Assembly: GCF_945859685.1 (NCBI RefSeq)
Contig: NC_079149.1
Span: 84,187,073-84,251,072 of the forward strand
DNA from: Eupeodes corollae
Taxonomy: Eukaryota; Arthropoda; Insecta; Diptera; Syrphidae
Direction: 5' to 3'
DNA: 64,000 bases
Below, in pieces: positions 1 to 10,292 of this stretch (its first letter is position 1; the number at the start of each line of letters is the position of its first letter). The translations under genes were made by a program, and so were the position numbers. The notes below the pieces were generated by a model. That model was not told the DNA's origin. It saw only the letters and a list, made by a program, of their open reading frames with translations, and did not search any database.

Positions 1-716
1 TAAACAGCACCTACCGCGTGCTGTTGTCATGTTTTCTTTCTGTCTGTTGTTCTTTCTCTTCTGTCCTTCTGTCTTGTCTTGTTATCACCTTACATAGTCT
101 AGTCGCTTAAGGTGCTACATTCTCTACTCTGTACATTTATGTTCTGAGTAGTGCGTAATGTAATGTACTTTCTTGATTTTTTAATCTCGTAAGTCAACTA
201 AAAACGACTGAAATTATCTTTATAAAATTCGGCCTTCTATGTATTTTTGACTTGAAAGTAATGTTGGTCTAAATTTTCTTATTTTGTGGGCCTGTGTAAA
301 ATTAAAATCGCTTTTTATCATTATGACTGACTAAATGGTTCATAAATTTTAAAAATCAAAGGCAAACTTCCTCTGTCTGGAATTTAAAAACTCCTTGTTA
401 TTTCCGAAAGAAATCAGATAAAAATTAAAGACTAGCAGTAAATGTTCTTTTTAACCATTTTAAATTTTACTTTATTTGTTGTAAAAAATGGTGTGAATTA
501 AAGCCGAGGGTTTTCCGATTAGTTTCCTCCAAAAGCCCTATTATTTTTAAGTTTATTGATAGGAATCTTTTAATCGCTTCATTATTATTCTTATAAGCTT
601 CTTACTGCCTCAGTTTGATGATTTTATTTATAAATATTTACAATCGTATTAACTATATGATTTAAAGCGTTAAACGAAAAACAAATATTTTTTTAAAGTT
701 TAAAAACTTACAATCA
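1..716. other. non-coding AT-rich stretch
   Basis: No protein similarity was recognised in any frame. The only structure seen is a small perfect hairpin at the left edge, ACAGCAC (4-10) pairing with GTGCTGT (18-24) around a seven-base loop. It might be the 3' hairpin of an element cut by the window edge, but nothing else supports that. Confidence 0.5.
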
Positions 717-972
717 GCCCTATTCTGCTAAACGTTCACGTGAATGTTTGTATTTTGCTATCCGCCAGGATGAAAGAAATTGCCTGAAAATGCTTATAAA
801 TTGATAGCGAAATAAAATTTAAACAATTAGATTGCCTTTAGAAATCCAATAATAAATATTGTTAAAGTTTTGTTTTCAAAGGATGCACGATTTCAAGAAA
901 TATTTTGAAGTAAATGTAACGAATCATTCACGTGAATCGAAAGATTCGGACGAATCGTATAGCAGAATAGGC
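717..972. mobile_element. MITE-like inverted-repeat element, Harbinger-type ends
   Basis: The left end reads GCCCTATTCTGCTA and the right end is its near-exact inverse (TAGCAGAATAGGCC). Inside each terminus lies a CACGTGAA-containing stretch (TTCACGTGAATG at left, TTCACGTGAATC at right), so the inverted repeat extends with gaps beyond the first 14 bases. The roughly 256-bp interior has no coding capacity. The termini resemble those of the elements at 4834-7327 and 29964-30625, so a Harbinger transposase could have mobilised it. The flanking trinucleotides (TCA and TTA) do not give a clean target duplication. Confidence 0.75.
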
Positions 973-1044
973 CTTAATATTAAAATCCTAAATTTGTATA
1001 TTAAATTTAAAAATAAAATATTTAGGTCAACTTTTTAAAGTTAA

Positions 1045-1735
1045 TAATGTTGGTTATTGGCATAAACCACCCCCAAAGCTATCCATGTCTCTCTATTTTT
1101 TGCTTCTTTGTGCTTATTTCTGATAGATTGTCACGCCATCTTTTATTGAATCGTTCATTTTTGGTCATGAAGTCTTGATACATGATCTGTCCAGCTCCCT
1201 TTCAGCCTTCTATTTATGACATCAATAATTCTAGTTCTATTGCGAATCTCTTCATTTCGTAACCTTTGACTTGGTCGTATGCTCAGGAGTTTTCTTTCCA
1301 TTTTTGTCAGAGTTTTTGCAGTCAAGCTCATTGTTTGTAGTCCACAAGAAAGGATCGGTATAAATTGTGTCTGCACTTTGGTCCAATTGTAAAATATGTT
1401 TAAGGCTCCAGTATTGTTTCCAGCTATTTAAGATGATTCTGTTAGTTTCTTTATTTTATTGGTTCTTAAATGATTCATTGCTTTATACCGGAACAAGTGC
1501 TGAGCAGATATCCTTGTTTGACACCATTATCCGTTGTAAACCATTTTGAGAGCAATGAAGACCTCCCAGGCAGCTTTTAAAATACTGAATAAATTTATTA
1601 GATAAACACACTTGAGAGAGCTTATACAAATGAGCGTTCTTATTCATCGATTTCAAAGGCTGATTTGATATCAACAAAGAATGCACCAACCTTCTTGTTC
1701 CTAGCTCGAAAAGTATTGAAAGTATCCTCTTCAAT
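1045..1735 (-). pseudogene. decayed LINE reverse transcriptase, C-terminal half
   Basis: Reverse-strand translation shows a reverse-transcriptase palm remnant near 1640-1730 (VGAFFVDIKSAF, the FVDFKAAFD motif). A stretch at 1155-1376 is typical of RTE-like LINE C-termini (KMERKLLSIRPSQRLRNEEI followed by HVSRLHDQK). The tail at about 1060-1090 reads WIALGVVYANNQ, matching the usual WRxLGEAYVQQ ending of that group. Frameshifts and stops separate the pieces and the YADD box was not found. A fingers-like piece (KSVIFPIHKK) just upstream at about 2200-2260 on the same strand may be the 5' part of the same copy. The clade is tentative. Confidence 0.75.
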
Positions 1736-2284
1736 ATATATTTCCTTTAGAAATAAAAACAAGGACTTCTTTCTAGTAACGATGATTATGATTTAATAAT
1801 ATTAATTTAATTTTCATAAAAACATTTAACAAAAATTTACTTGAAACAATATATAAAAACAAAGTATAAATTAATTCAAAGTATTGAACAGTCTGAGAGG
1901 GCAGTTTCAACAATAGCTTTGAGAGTGAGAACAAATGTTGCCTATGTTTGACAACTGCCGAAACGTTGGGAAAGCTAATGTAACTTAATTGTTTCATTGC
2001 GAAAATTACAGCGACCAAAAAAGCCGACGGAAAACTATACATCCACTAATCACAACTGTTACACAAATTTGTCAACAAATTAACTCAATTATGGTTGAAA
2101 TAGTTTTCCTTAAACCAGCTGGATATAAAGTGAGGATATTATTGACGTCAATCGACAATTCTAATATTTAAGCAAAGATTTCTCGATAGTTTTTCACTTA
2201 TCTAAAGATCTTTTTTTGTGAATTGGAAAGATGACCGATTTTGTAAGGCTTTGTTCAAAAATATCACTTGACAATTTAAGTTTA
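1736..2284. other. degenerate DNA between LINE and Tc1 remnants
   Basis: This stretch has no convincing open frame. The reverse strand near 2200-2260 encodes SLTKSVIFPIHKK, which resembles the fingers region of a LINE reverse transcriptase (IFPIHKKGD). It is fused in frame to the Tc1 fragment to its right, suggesting a LINE/Tc1 junction near 2275-2285. The remainder is too decayed to assign. Confidence 0.4.
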
Positions 2285-2465
2285 CCAGAGGAAATTCCTT
2301 CATTCCAAAACGATGTGTGTTTTGGATCGTTATCTTGTTGGAAGTTAAAGGTTGCTGATAAATTCAGTTTTTCTGCAGACTGACGCATATTTCTTTTAAG
2401 AACGTCCAAAAATGTCCACTTGTCCATGATTTTGTTAATAAATTCTCCGACGAACATTGGTTTCA
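2285..2465 (-). pseudogene. Tc1-type transposase fragment
   Basis: The reverse strand encodes EFINKIMDKWTFLDVL, then a run ending FNFQQDNDPKHTSF. The QQDNDPKHTS block is the hallmark of Tc1 transposases and carries the second catalytic aspartate. Only about 60 residues of an enzyme normally near 340 remain. The N-terminal DNA-binding domain and the C-terminal DLNPIENLW region are missing. Sequence to the right (about 2470-2760) contains two similar GTACGCTYAATT stretches at about 2539 and 2726 in the same orientation, possibly terminal or subterminal repeats of the original element. Confidence 0.8.
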
Positions 2466-2874
2466 AATTCAATTTAAAAAACAAGTAAATATAGCAGTGC
2501 ATTTTTTGAAAACTTGATTTAAGAAGCCATAAATACAAAGTGTACGCTTAATTCTGTGTGATGAAATGTTGAGATAATGAAGTTTTTTTTTAATATTACC
2601 TTTTGTTTGTTGTTTAAGTAATGTCTTTTTATGTATTCGTAAGAAAAAATAGAAATTAAAAAGAATTTTCAAAAAACATTGCATCTTAAATTTGAAAAGT
2701 AACAAATAACTAACTCTCAATTGAGTGTACGCTCAATTTTGGGAGCAACTATATGTTCATTCTTTTCAAAGTTATTTAAATTGATGGCTAACTTCATTGC
2801 TTTTTATGCGTGTCTAGTGGCAGATTTGTATTTTGAAAATAAAACATAAACAAATCTATTGATTTATCGTTTTA

Positions 2875-3905
2875 TTAGAAATACTAAACTTACAGACTAA
2901 TCCAAATGTCTCCCGTCGCACTTTTCAAAACGAAGCTTCGTGTTGCGCACCTCACGATGCAGTCAACTTGATTTAATTGCGGTGATTTTTCGACGAATGC
3001 TTTCTTTTACGTTCCTAGAGTTCTGGGAAGTAGCCTCATAATAAGATCCATTGGGGTTAATTTGGTGGCAACGTGATGTCCCCAAATTCTAAAGGGACTC
3101 TCCTGTTGGAACCACGTGTGCGATGAGCTTGCAGGTTAAGCAAAAAAAAAAAATCATTATAATGCGTCGGTAATCGTCACTATCGACATTTGTCGCCTGT
3201 CCCCGAGCACTTATCCTAGGGCTATGCAATGGCTTTTGGTGTTTTAGTCGAGGGCCATGGGTTCTTGAAGCCCAGTAATGGCAGTTTTTTTTATTAACAA
3301 AGTCACTTTCTTTGAGTTCTTGAACGATTTGAATTTTGAATGGATGGAACTTTAAATCCTTTTTTAAAATTGTATGAATAATCGCTCTTGGAAGTCAAAG
3401 TGGGGCTGCACTTTTCCGAATCGAAGGTCGTGGATTTTGCATGTAAACTATCTTCAACAACTTTAATGTTTTTTGGAGTCCTTGAAAATCGACTGGACCC
3501 TAGACGTGAAGTGTTCATAGCCGAAGAAGTTTCGCGAAACCTCGCTCGGAACATAAATCTGCGCCCCAAACGCTGCAGTAAACTTGATTCAACTGCGCTG
3601 ATTTCCCGAAATGTTTTCTTTTACGTTCCTAGCGTTCGTTTATTAACAAAATCACTTTCTTTAAGTTCTTGAACGATTTGAATTTCGAGTGGATGGAACT
3701 TGAAATCCTTTTTTAAAATTGTATGAATAATCGCTCTTTAAAGTCTCAGCGGCTTTTTCCGAATAGAAGGTTGTGGATTTTGCACGTAAACTATCTTCAA
3801 CAACTTCAATGTTTTCGGGAGTCCTTAAAATTCAACTGGACCCTAGCCGTGGAGTTTTCATAGCCGAAGCAGTTGCGCGAACCTAGCTCGGAACATAAAT
3901 CTGCC
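2875..3905 (-). pseudogene. mariner-like transposase remnant with internal duplication
   Basis: Read right to left on the reverse strand: an HTH segment (SRTPKNIKVVEDSLHAKS), the HTH exit and linker (HPFKIQIVQELKESDF), a block near 3180-3270 resembling the QNCRxW...EKPLHSxK region (YWASRTHGPRLKHQKPLHSP), a segment near 3070-3090 (LWGHVATK), and a C-terminus near 2905-2950 (RNTKLRFEKCDGRHLD). This order fits mariner-type transposases of the group with the HPYKIQLTQEL motif. Frameshifts interrupt every block and the catalytic aspartates are not all visible. The N-terminal part occurs twice. Confidence 0.75.
3291..3903. repeat. two-copy direct repeat inside the mariner remnant
   Basis: A segment of about 265 bp at 3291-3560 recurs at 3640-3903 with an offset of about 349 bp. 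Both copies run from TTATTAACAAARTCACTTTC to GGAACATAAATCTG and differ by scattered substitutions and small indels, so the duplication is not recent. On the reverse strand both encode the same mariner N-terminal segment. The spacer (3561-3640) resembles sequence at about 2945-3020, hinting at a longer original duplication unit. Confidence 0.85.
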
Positions 3906-4544
3906 ACCAGAAAAACTGTACAACTTCATGAGGTAGAAATATTTGTATTGTAACATAGCGCTTTCTTTTCGATGACATCTATTTCGATTATGAAATCGAA
4001 ACTCGAACCTTCACTAAGATCAGTAGATGTTGTCCAAATATTCTTTTTAAAGAATAGTGTGTGTTCAAGGTTTTTAAGCGCGTAAATATTTTTTTACCAA
4101 TTGATTTGAAATTGTCAAATAGGCTTGTCTAATTTTCATAATACAGAGTCTCATTATAATAATACTTGTCTGATAATCTATGATATTTTGTAATACATAT
4201 TCTAACTATTTTCCTCTTAAATCTGTGCATCTGAAAAGCAACATTGGGGAAAATGTAAATATGAGAAAATCATTATTTAGGAGTGCACGAAATAATTTTG
4301 TATATACTATTAGTTTAGAATTTAGTGTCTTCAGTTTAATTGCAGCTTTTTTTCTGTTAAGGATCGCTATTCATGGATACGGGTTCAGTTTCATTCGTTC
4401 GTGAAATTTTACTTCCTTCACCTGAAGCTGCTACAATGTCGATATCTAAAAATCTATTATCGAGATAACTTAACCAGATGTATTTTAGAATCTCCCCACA
4501 AGGAATGTAATGGCTTAAAATTCACACCTACACTTAGTACTTAG
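3906..4544. other. non-coding stretch, nothing recognised
   Basis: AT-rich sequence with one short forward open frame (4180-4404) that has no recognisable domain and ordinary AT-rich composition. No repeats, termini or RNA structures were identified. Confidence 0.4.
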
Positions 4545-4737
4545 AGTCTCCTTACAGCAGCCTAATTTTAGTGTTTTTTTTTGGAAAAAAGTACTAGATG
4601 TAAATGTAAAAACCTTCACCTTTATACCAAATTTAAAAAAAATTGTGATTGTGATTTCCAAAAACGCGTTATTAATATATTGTTATAGTAAATATTTTAT
4701 CTCAAATCATAAAAAAGAAAGCTGCTGTACGGAGACT
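4545..4737. mobile_element. short inverted-repeat element (MITE-like)
   Basis: The left terminus AGTCTCCTTACAGCAGC and the inverse of the right terminus AGTCTCCGTACAGCAGC match in 16 of 17 positions. The 193-bp interior is AT-rich and non-coding. This is the structure of a non-autonomous DNA transposon. Flanking bases do not give an unambiguous target duplication, so the superfamily is unknown. Confidence 0.65.
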
Positions 4738-5298
4738 TATTGGACTATTTGTATAATTATATAATGGCTGTTTTGTATTGCAAGACGCATAAATTAAAAC
4801 TGTAGCAGAGATGTTTGAACAACATTCACTCTCAGCCCTATTATGGTTACCAAATATCAACACGATATTTGATAATAGTTGATAATTATCAACAAAATTA
4901 ATGAATCGGTATTATGGTGATAAATTATCAATATTTTTGATAAATAGTGAATTAAAAGATCTATTGTGAATAGCTTTATTGATAAAATCGGTATTACGGC
5001 TATCAAACATATTGATACCCATCAAATATTCTATCAGCTACAAAATCTTCGTTGACAAATGTATCAAACATTCGTTATTGGTAAAGAATTGTAATTTAAA
5101 TACGATTTATAAAAGTTTTAATAATTTTTTTTCATTTTCAAACTTCAGATTAATAACACGCCGAATCTGATCTTGAGCGTTCAGTTTGTGGAACATGCCT
5201 AATGTATCAAATTATCGCAGCCTGTAAATAGTTTTTATTTATATACAGCTTATAAATTGTTAGGTATTTTTTGTATTGGCAACAAACATTTTAAAACG

Positions 5299-6232
5299 AT
5301 GTCTTCGGTAGAATTGTTCTTTGAAGGCAACTATGATGAGGAAAGAAGTGTTATCACGCACGCCAAGATACGCAGGGCATTACGAGATGCTTCAAACCCA
5401 ATGGATTTGGACGAAAATATGTAGGCAATAAGGTTTTCCATTTTTACTTTAGGTACTTACTGTGATTCGTTTCCAGATTCATACAAAATTTCCGACTTTC
5501 GAAACAAGCCTTCCTAGATGTATTCACCGATATTGACGATAAACTTAAAGCAATAAAAAGTCAACAATCTATCCCAAATATACTCAAGCTAGAAGCTGTT
5601 TTAAAATTCTTTGCTCAAGGAAGCTACCAATTGAGCGTTGGGAATGACTTTAATATTGGTCTTATTGGGTCCAATTATTTTTATGTGCGTACCATCGATA
5701 GCCCCGACCACATTTGGAATTCTATATTTTTCGAAGAAGTATATTTTTGCCCGACGTTCTTCAGCATGTGTAATACAATAGAAAGGGCTATTATAGTATA
5801 AATGCGATGCTTGTGAGTTTTTTTTTTACTAGGCAATAGACGATTATTATTTAGGTATTTGTTTTTTTTTTTTGTAAGGTTTGTGATCACTTAATGTACA
5901 TCAGGTGTGTAAATGCAAAACATCCAGGGTACTCACATGATGCTAGCGTTTGGAGTATGTCACAGCTAAAAGTAAAGTTAGAAGGCTCGTATCGTAATGG
6001 AAGAACCAACTTTCGAATTCTTGGTGACGGGGGATATCCTCTTTCACCATACTTAATTACACCATATAGGAACGTTGAAGAGAGTTCCTTGCAAGCAAAC
6101 TTCAATAAAAAACATGCACAGGGTCGAAATATTATCGAACGCACTATTGGTGTTCTGAAAAGTAGATTTAGGTGTCTTTTGCAAGCGCGAGAACTACATT
6201 ACACATTATGCTTTGCTTGTTCAATTTCCAAA
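5299..6232 (+). pseudogene. Harbinger (HARBI1-like) transposase, broken by inversion
   Basis: Exon 1 (5299-5420) begins MSSVELFFEGNYDEE. A 56-bp intron (GTAGGC...TTCCAG) leads to exon 2 at 5477, which reads FRLSKQAFLDVFTDI and LKFFAQGSYQLSVGNDFNIG, the standard N-terminal half. At about 5665 forward coding stops. The next block, FFEKYRIPNVVGAIDGTH with the first catalytic aspartate, lies on the opposite strand (about 5670-5790). Forward coding resumes at about 5878 with CDHLMYIRCVNAKHPG, the second aspartate (LGDGGYPL) and the catalytic glutamate (NIIERTIGVLKSRFRCLL, ending near 6182). The extreme C-terminus is deleted. The gene cannot make an active enzyme as arranged. Confidence 0.88.
5665..5877 (-). 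other. inverted exon segment within the Harbinger transposase
   Basis: This segment of about 210 bp reads on the reverse strand as HAEERRAKIYFFEKYRIP followed by NVVGAIDGTHIKIIGP. That is exactly the block missing from the forward transposase reading between VGNDFNIG and CDHLMYIR. The left breakpoint sits in or next to ATTGGGTCCAAT, which is nearly self-complementary. The right breakpoint lies in a T-rich run near 5860-5877. A simple local inversion explains the arrangement. Confidence 0.8.
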
Positions 6233-7050
6233 AGTTGTTTTTTTAATTTTAATTTGGTTTTTCTATCGTTTTCTTTATTTTTAATATTTTCTTTATATAG
6301 CTGCAACTTTTCTTTTTTAATTTTAAGTAATTCACTTTGTTTTTCTTTTTTTAAATTGTAAGTTTTTTTGGCATAATATTCAGTGTTTTGAATGGATGAT
6401 TTCATGCTTTGTAAGTTTGTGTCGCTATTGCTCATTAAATTACTCATGTTGTCATAAAATTTTTCCTGCGCCGACGTTTGCTTTTCCAACAGAGCCATTC
6501 TTTCTTTTTCATTTGTGTCCTTAAATGTTGCCTTATTTTTTCGATTTGGATTTGTTGACGCTGCAATCACTTCTCCAACCTGCACGGCCGTGACTACTTC
6601 TTTGGTGTCCATTGCAGAAATTTCTCCGACTCCTTCATCTTCTTCAATAAGAAAACTTGTTGAATTCAATCCAAATTCAACACCTGGTGGATCAACGCAG
6701 GCAGGAAAATGCATAACTGCTTCTTCGGTGTCAGTCAATCGATGCAATTTATTGGACCCTCCACCGGTCGCATTGAGTTCAATTTTATTTTGCGAAATTT
6801 TTTTTTAATTTTACATTTTAAATCAGCCCATACCTAAAAGGTTATGAATAAAATTAGACAAATTATAAATTAATGAATTAAAATTAGCCAAATTAAAACA
6901 CTCACTCTTTGCCACTTAGCTGAGTCCCGTTCTGGAGGCCCCAAGCTATTAAGTTCCAGAGCGATGTCTTCCCATTTTTTTGTTAGAACTGGCTTAGCAC
7001 AATTCCAATTCCACAAGCCTTTCTAGTTGTTTTTTGTTGCTAACTATTCT
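6199..7050 (-). pseudogene. Harbinger accessory Myb/MADF-like protein
   Basis: This is the second Harbinger gene, thought in this superfamily to help the transposase bind DNA and enter the nucleus. Exon 1 (about 7050-6906) encodes SNKKQLERLVEL, LTKKWEDIALELNSLGPP and SAKWQRV. A 72-bp intron (donor GTGAGT at 6905, acceptor TTTTAG ending at 6834) joins it to VWADLKCKIKKK, completing the trihelix/MADF signature. Exon 2 continues to the stop at 6199 with an acidic middle and a charged coiled-coil C-terminus rich in K and E (about residues 110-180 of the exon). A nine-A run at about 6800 appears one base short, shifting the frame, and exon 1 has another shift near its start, so the copy is a pseudogene. 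Confidence 0.8.
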
Positions 7051-7327
7051 ACTCCTAAATAAACAAAATATTATTAAGAAAAAAGAGAAATTTATTTAAT
7101 GAAAACAACTTACATTACCGCCGAAATTATTTATAAAACAAAACACAAGAACTCAGCACAAATGACAAACGTCAAACAGCAAACAAAACCTATTCACAAT
7201 CGTATATTGATTAGTATTCACAACGGGTGAAATATTATCATTTGATACTCATAATACCAAATTATCAATAAATTGATAGAAGTTATCAGTTATCAAATAA
7301 TTGATAGTTGATAGCCATAATAGGGCT

Positions 7328-9233
7328 ATCTATGATGTGTTTATTGAAATAAAAAAAAAAACATTGATTTTACCTACCATATCCCTTGGTTTCAAATCTA
7401 ATATTCTAATAACATTTTGACTTATGTTATTTATTGGCGGTGTCACGATGGTACTTCAGTGGCGAAAATACTTGGCTAACAGTTGTTATTTCCTTTCAGT
7501 CGTTCCACATGGTTTTTCTTTTAGTGCGTCACTCATTCTAATTTCATCTTTTGCAAAACAGTGTTCTTTAAATTCCACTAGCCATCATTTCTGAAATAGC
7601 ATATTATTTTTCTTTTATCCAGTTCATTCCATTTTTAAAGTTTAAGGTTTTTCCTTTTATCCAGTTCATTCCATTTTTAAAGTTTAAGGTTATTTTTCTT
7701 TAGCACATTACACACTCATTCATTTTTGGGAATATAATTGATTGTATTTAATCAATGTATATCACGGTATAGACCAATTTATTATACAAGCAAAGGTAAT
7801 GAATGATAGACACGTCTTAGTTCGACGACTCTTCACAACAGAACACATAAAATATTAAATTGTATAAACTAACTTGAATGGAACTTATTGTCAAAAAATA
7901 ATACTACATCGAATGTTAAATAAAATTAACATAAAAAAAATAATTTATAATAAAACTTAGAGAAATTTCAACCCAATTCACTAGGCACAATTATTATTCT
8001 AATATTTATTTCATATGGCGAATTATATAATTTTAAAGTATAATGTGATTATTTTGTGAGACATTTAAATGTTTAAATTGTTCTTTTTTTTGTCAATAAA
8101 CTTCAACGCCAAATATTTCTGAAATCATTCAAATACAATAATTTATTGCATTAATTCTTTAATAAATATGCATCTACACAAACTTCATTATGTAAAATTG
8201 AGTTTTGTTTTGCTTGTTGAATTTTTGTTTTTGAATACAATTATTCCAAATTGCATTTTTTTTTGTTCCTTTGTTCCAGACTGAGAACGTTTTGGCCGAA
8301 CTCTTATATATAAATCTGTTCCAATCGACGAGGGTCGGTGCAAGCATTTAGATAAAAGCTTTAGCTTACTTCTCCTCTTCACGCAAAACATATAACATAC
8401 ATTAAGGAGTAGGTGCATTTGTGTTTCTTTTTATTCAAAACTAGTATTTTTTTTTAGTAAAAATGTATTTTTTAAATAATTTTTTTTTGTTGTAAAATTA
8501 GGTATATTATATTAAAAAGTTGAAAAATATTCAATTTTATTGTATTAGTGTGATTTTTCTGTAAAAAAGAATATTGTGTTTTTGTAAGCTGATAAACTGG
8601 TCAGTTAGTAATAAAATATAAAATATGAAATAAATAAATAAATGTGTGAAACATTATGAATGTAAAAGTTTAATCAAACTCAAAATGTATTATTTCTTTT
8701 TGTTTCTAGAAAGTATGGTAAATAAATATAATTATACATAAATGTAAACTTAAATTAAAATTAAAATGTCTTCTAAAGATGGTTTTTTGTATCTATCCAG
8801 CATAAAAAATAATGCTTTTTTATAATATAATAATAATATTTTTTTTTTGAGAAGTACAATAACATTTGTTTTATTTAAACTTATCACAGAACAAAATTAT
8901 GTGGGTTTATCGATGCACGATTGTCTTTTAACTTTTTTGTTTCAGAAACCAACTCAGTGTAGATATTCTACCATGACTATATTATCTAAGTATTATCATT
9001 ATCAAAATACGCATAAGACCTTTGCATTGTAATGCTTCGAAGTTTAATATACCTTATCAGTTCATGGTACATTTCTATTATTATACTCATGTACAAATTT
9101 TTGTAAATTTATGGTCTGAATTAATTAAAACATTGAGTGATTGATTGAACCTACATACATTCTACATTTATTTGAATTTTCTTATATTTGAAAATAAATG
9201 TAAATACTTAAAGTTTGCTGTGATCTACATATT
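7328..9233. other. non-coding AT-rich stretch
   Basis: Apart from a short tandem duplication at 7612-7692, nothing was recognised. A reverse open frame at 8188-8418 sits in a slightly less AT-rich patch but has no recognisable domain and no supporting context. Confidence 0.4.
7612..7692. repeat. 42-bp tandem duplication
   Basis: Two adjacent copies of a 42-bp unit containing TTTTATCCAGTTCATTCC and TTTAAAGTTTAAGG, almost identical, with period 42 from the CTTTTAT positions at 7612 and 7654. The near-identity suggests a recent replication-slippage event. Confidence 0.9.
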
Positions 9234-9564
9234 TACAGTTGTGTTAATAAAAATAGCAGTGCTTCCAAATAAAACAAAAAGGCCTTCAATATCAACGTTA
9301 TAATATACATTATTAAAATTCTAATAACAAACTAAAATATTTTATTCATAATAATAGAAAATAAGTACTATCGATTTTTAACGTAAGCTTTGCCACAGTA
9401 AAAACCGCTTTTTAATATTGGCTGTTCATAAAAAAAGCAGTGCATGACAAAATACTAGATCTATTACCTATGAAGTAAAAACTGTAATAACTTATATGAA
9501 AGTATACAAATAATTTTAGCTTACAATTAGTACTTTGTTGCCTAACCATTGTTTTTTATGATGA

Positions 9565-10292
9565 TCTAGTCCACTTAAATCTGACTACCCTCGACTGGTA
9601 TTGCGTTCCACGAATCAAGCACTGCTTCCCACAATTCTTTCGAATTCTTGGGTTGTGCTTTATAAACTGCGTTCTTAACATCCTCCCACAAATTTGGGAT
9701 GAGCTTAAGGTCGGGGGATTGAGCGGGCCACTCCATAACGGATAACTTCTTCTGCGCAAACCATGATTTTGGCTTTTTTTGACGTATGCTTCGGGTCATA
9801 GTTTTGTTGGTATACCCAAACCAACGGCATTTTCTCTTCAGCATAGGGTAACATACCCCCATGGAATAAATAATCCCGACCCCATAACATGAAAAGCAAG
9901 CCCATGTCATAATTTTTCCTTCACCATGCTTCACTGTTTTTATATAGTACCATGGATCGTATGCTGCATTTTAGGGTCTTCTAACATATTCTCGATGACC
10001 CTTGGACCCAAAAAGGACGACTTTGCTTTCATCGCTCCACAGAACATTCCTCCATTTCTCTTTTGCCAAATCTCTATGAGCTTTAACAAACTTCATTCTC
10101 TTTGCCACATGCCTTTTCGTTAAGAATGGTACCTTGCGTGAACTTTGGGCTGGTAACTTCGCTTCAAAAGACGTCTTCGTATTGTGACAGCGCTAACAGA
10201 CAATTGAAGTCCATTTCTTATTTTCCTAGAGCCAATGGAAGGGTTCTGTTTTGCTAACTGAACAATTTCTTTCAGTAGCCATCCTTTTTGGG
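9565..10292 (-). pseudogene. Tc1-type transposase, N-terminus lost to LINE insertion
   Basis: Reverse-strand blocks in order: a second HTH (LLKEIVQLAKQNPSIGSRKI, then VSAVTIRRRLLKRSYQPKVH), NVLWSDESKVVLFGSKGH carrying the first catalytic aspartate, VKHGEGKIMTWACFS, MLPYAEEKMPLVWVYQQ, then NYDPKHTSKKAKIMVCAEE, and WPAQSPDLKLIPNLWEDVKN. The usual QQDNDPKHTS reads QQNYDPKHTS, so the second catalytic aspartate is lost. A stop follows YVRRP, and a frameshift separates the PKHTS block from the C-terminal block. The first HTH is missing because the LINE block joins near 10292. Confidence 0.87.

Larger units (their letters stand above)
4834..7327. mobile_element. PIF/Harbinger DNA transposon, nearly full-length
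   Basis: The termini are inverted: AGCCCTATTATGG at the left and CCATAATAGGGCT at the right. The inverted similarity continues with gaps for well over 100 bp and is packed with TTGATAA/TTATCAA motifs, likely transposase-binding subterminal repeats. Two convergent genes lie inside, as in Harbinger elements: a DDE transposase (forward, from 5299) and a Myb/MADF-like accessory DNA-binding protein (reverse, from about 7050). The 3' ends of the two genes abut near 6200, where the transposase C-terminus is missing. Flanking trinucleotides (CTC and ATC) do not match, so the target duplication has decayed or the ends are a few bases off. Confidence 0.88.

Noticed and set aside
3388..3672. 94-codon forward frame
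   Set aside because: It is the antisense of the mariner remnant and has no similarity of its own.
5787..5800. AGGGCTATTATAG as an internal copy of the Harbinger terminus
   Set aside because: The terminus is AGCCCTATTATGG; the resemblance is partial and the orientation of the GGGCT/GCCCT core does not match.
6515..6808. 97-codon forward frame
   Set aside because: Antisense of the Harbinger accessory gene.
8188..8418. 76-codon reverse frame in a less AT-rich patch
   Set aside because: No domain, no neighbours and no conservation evidence; length is within chance for AT-rich DNA with alternative starts.
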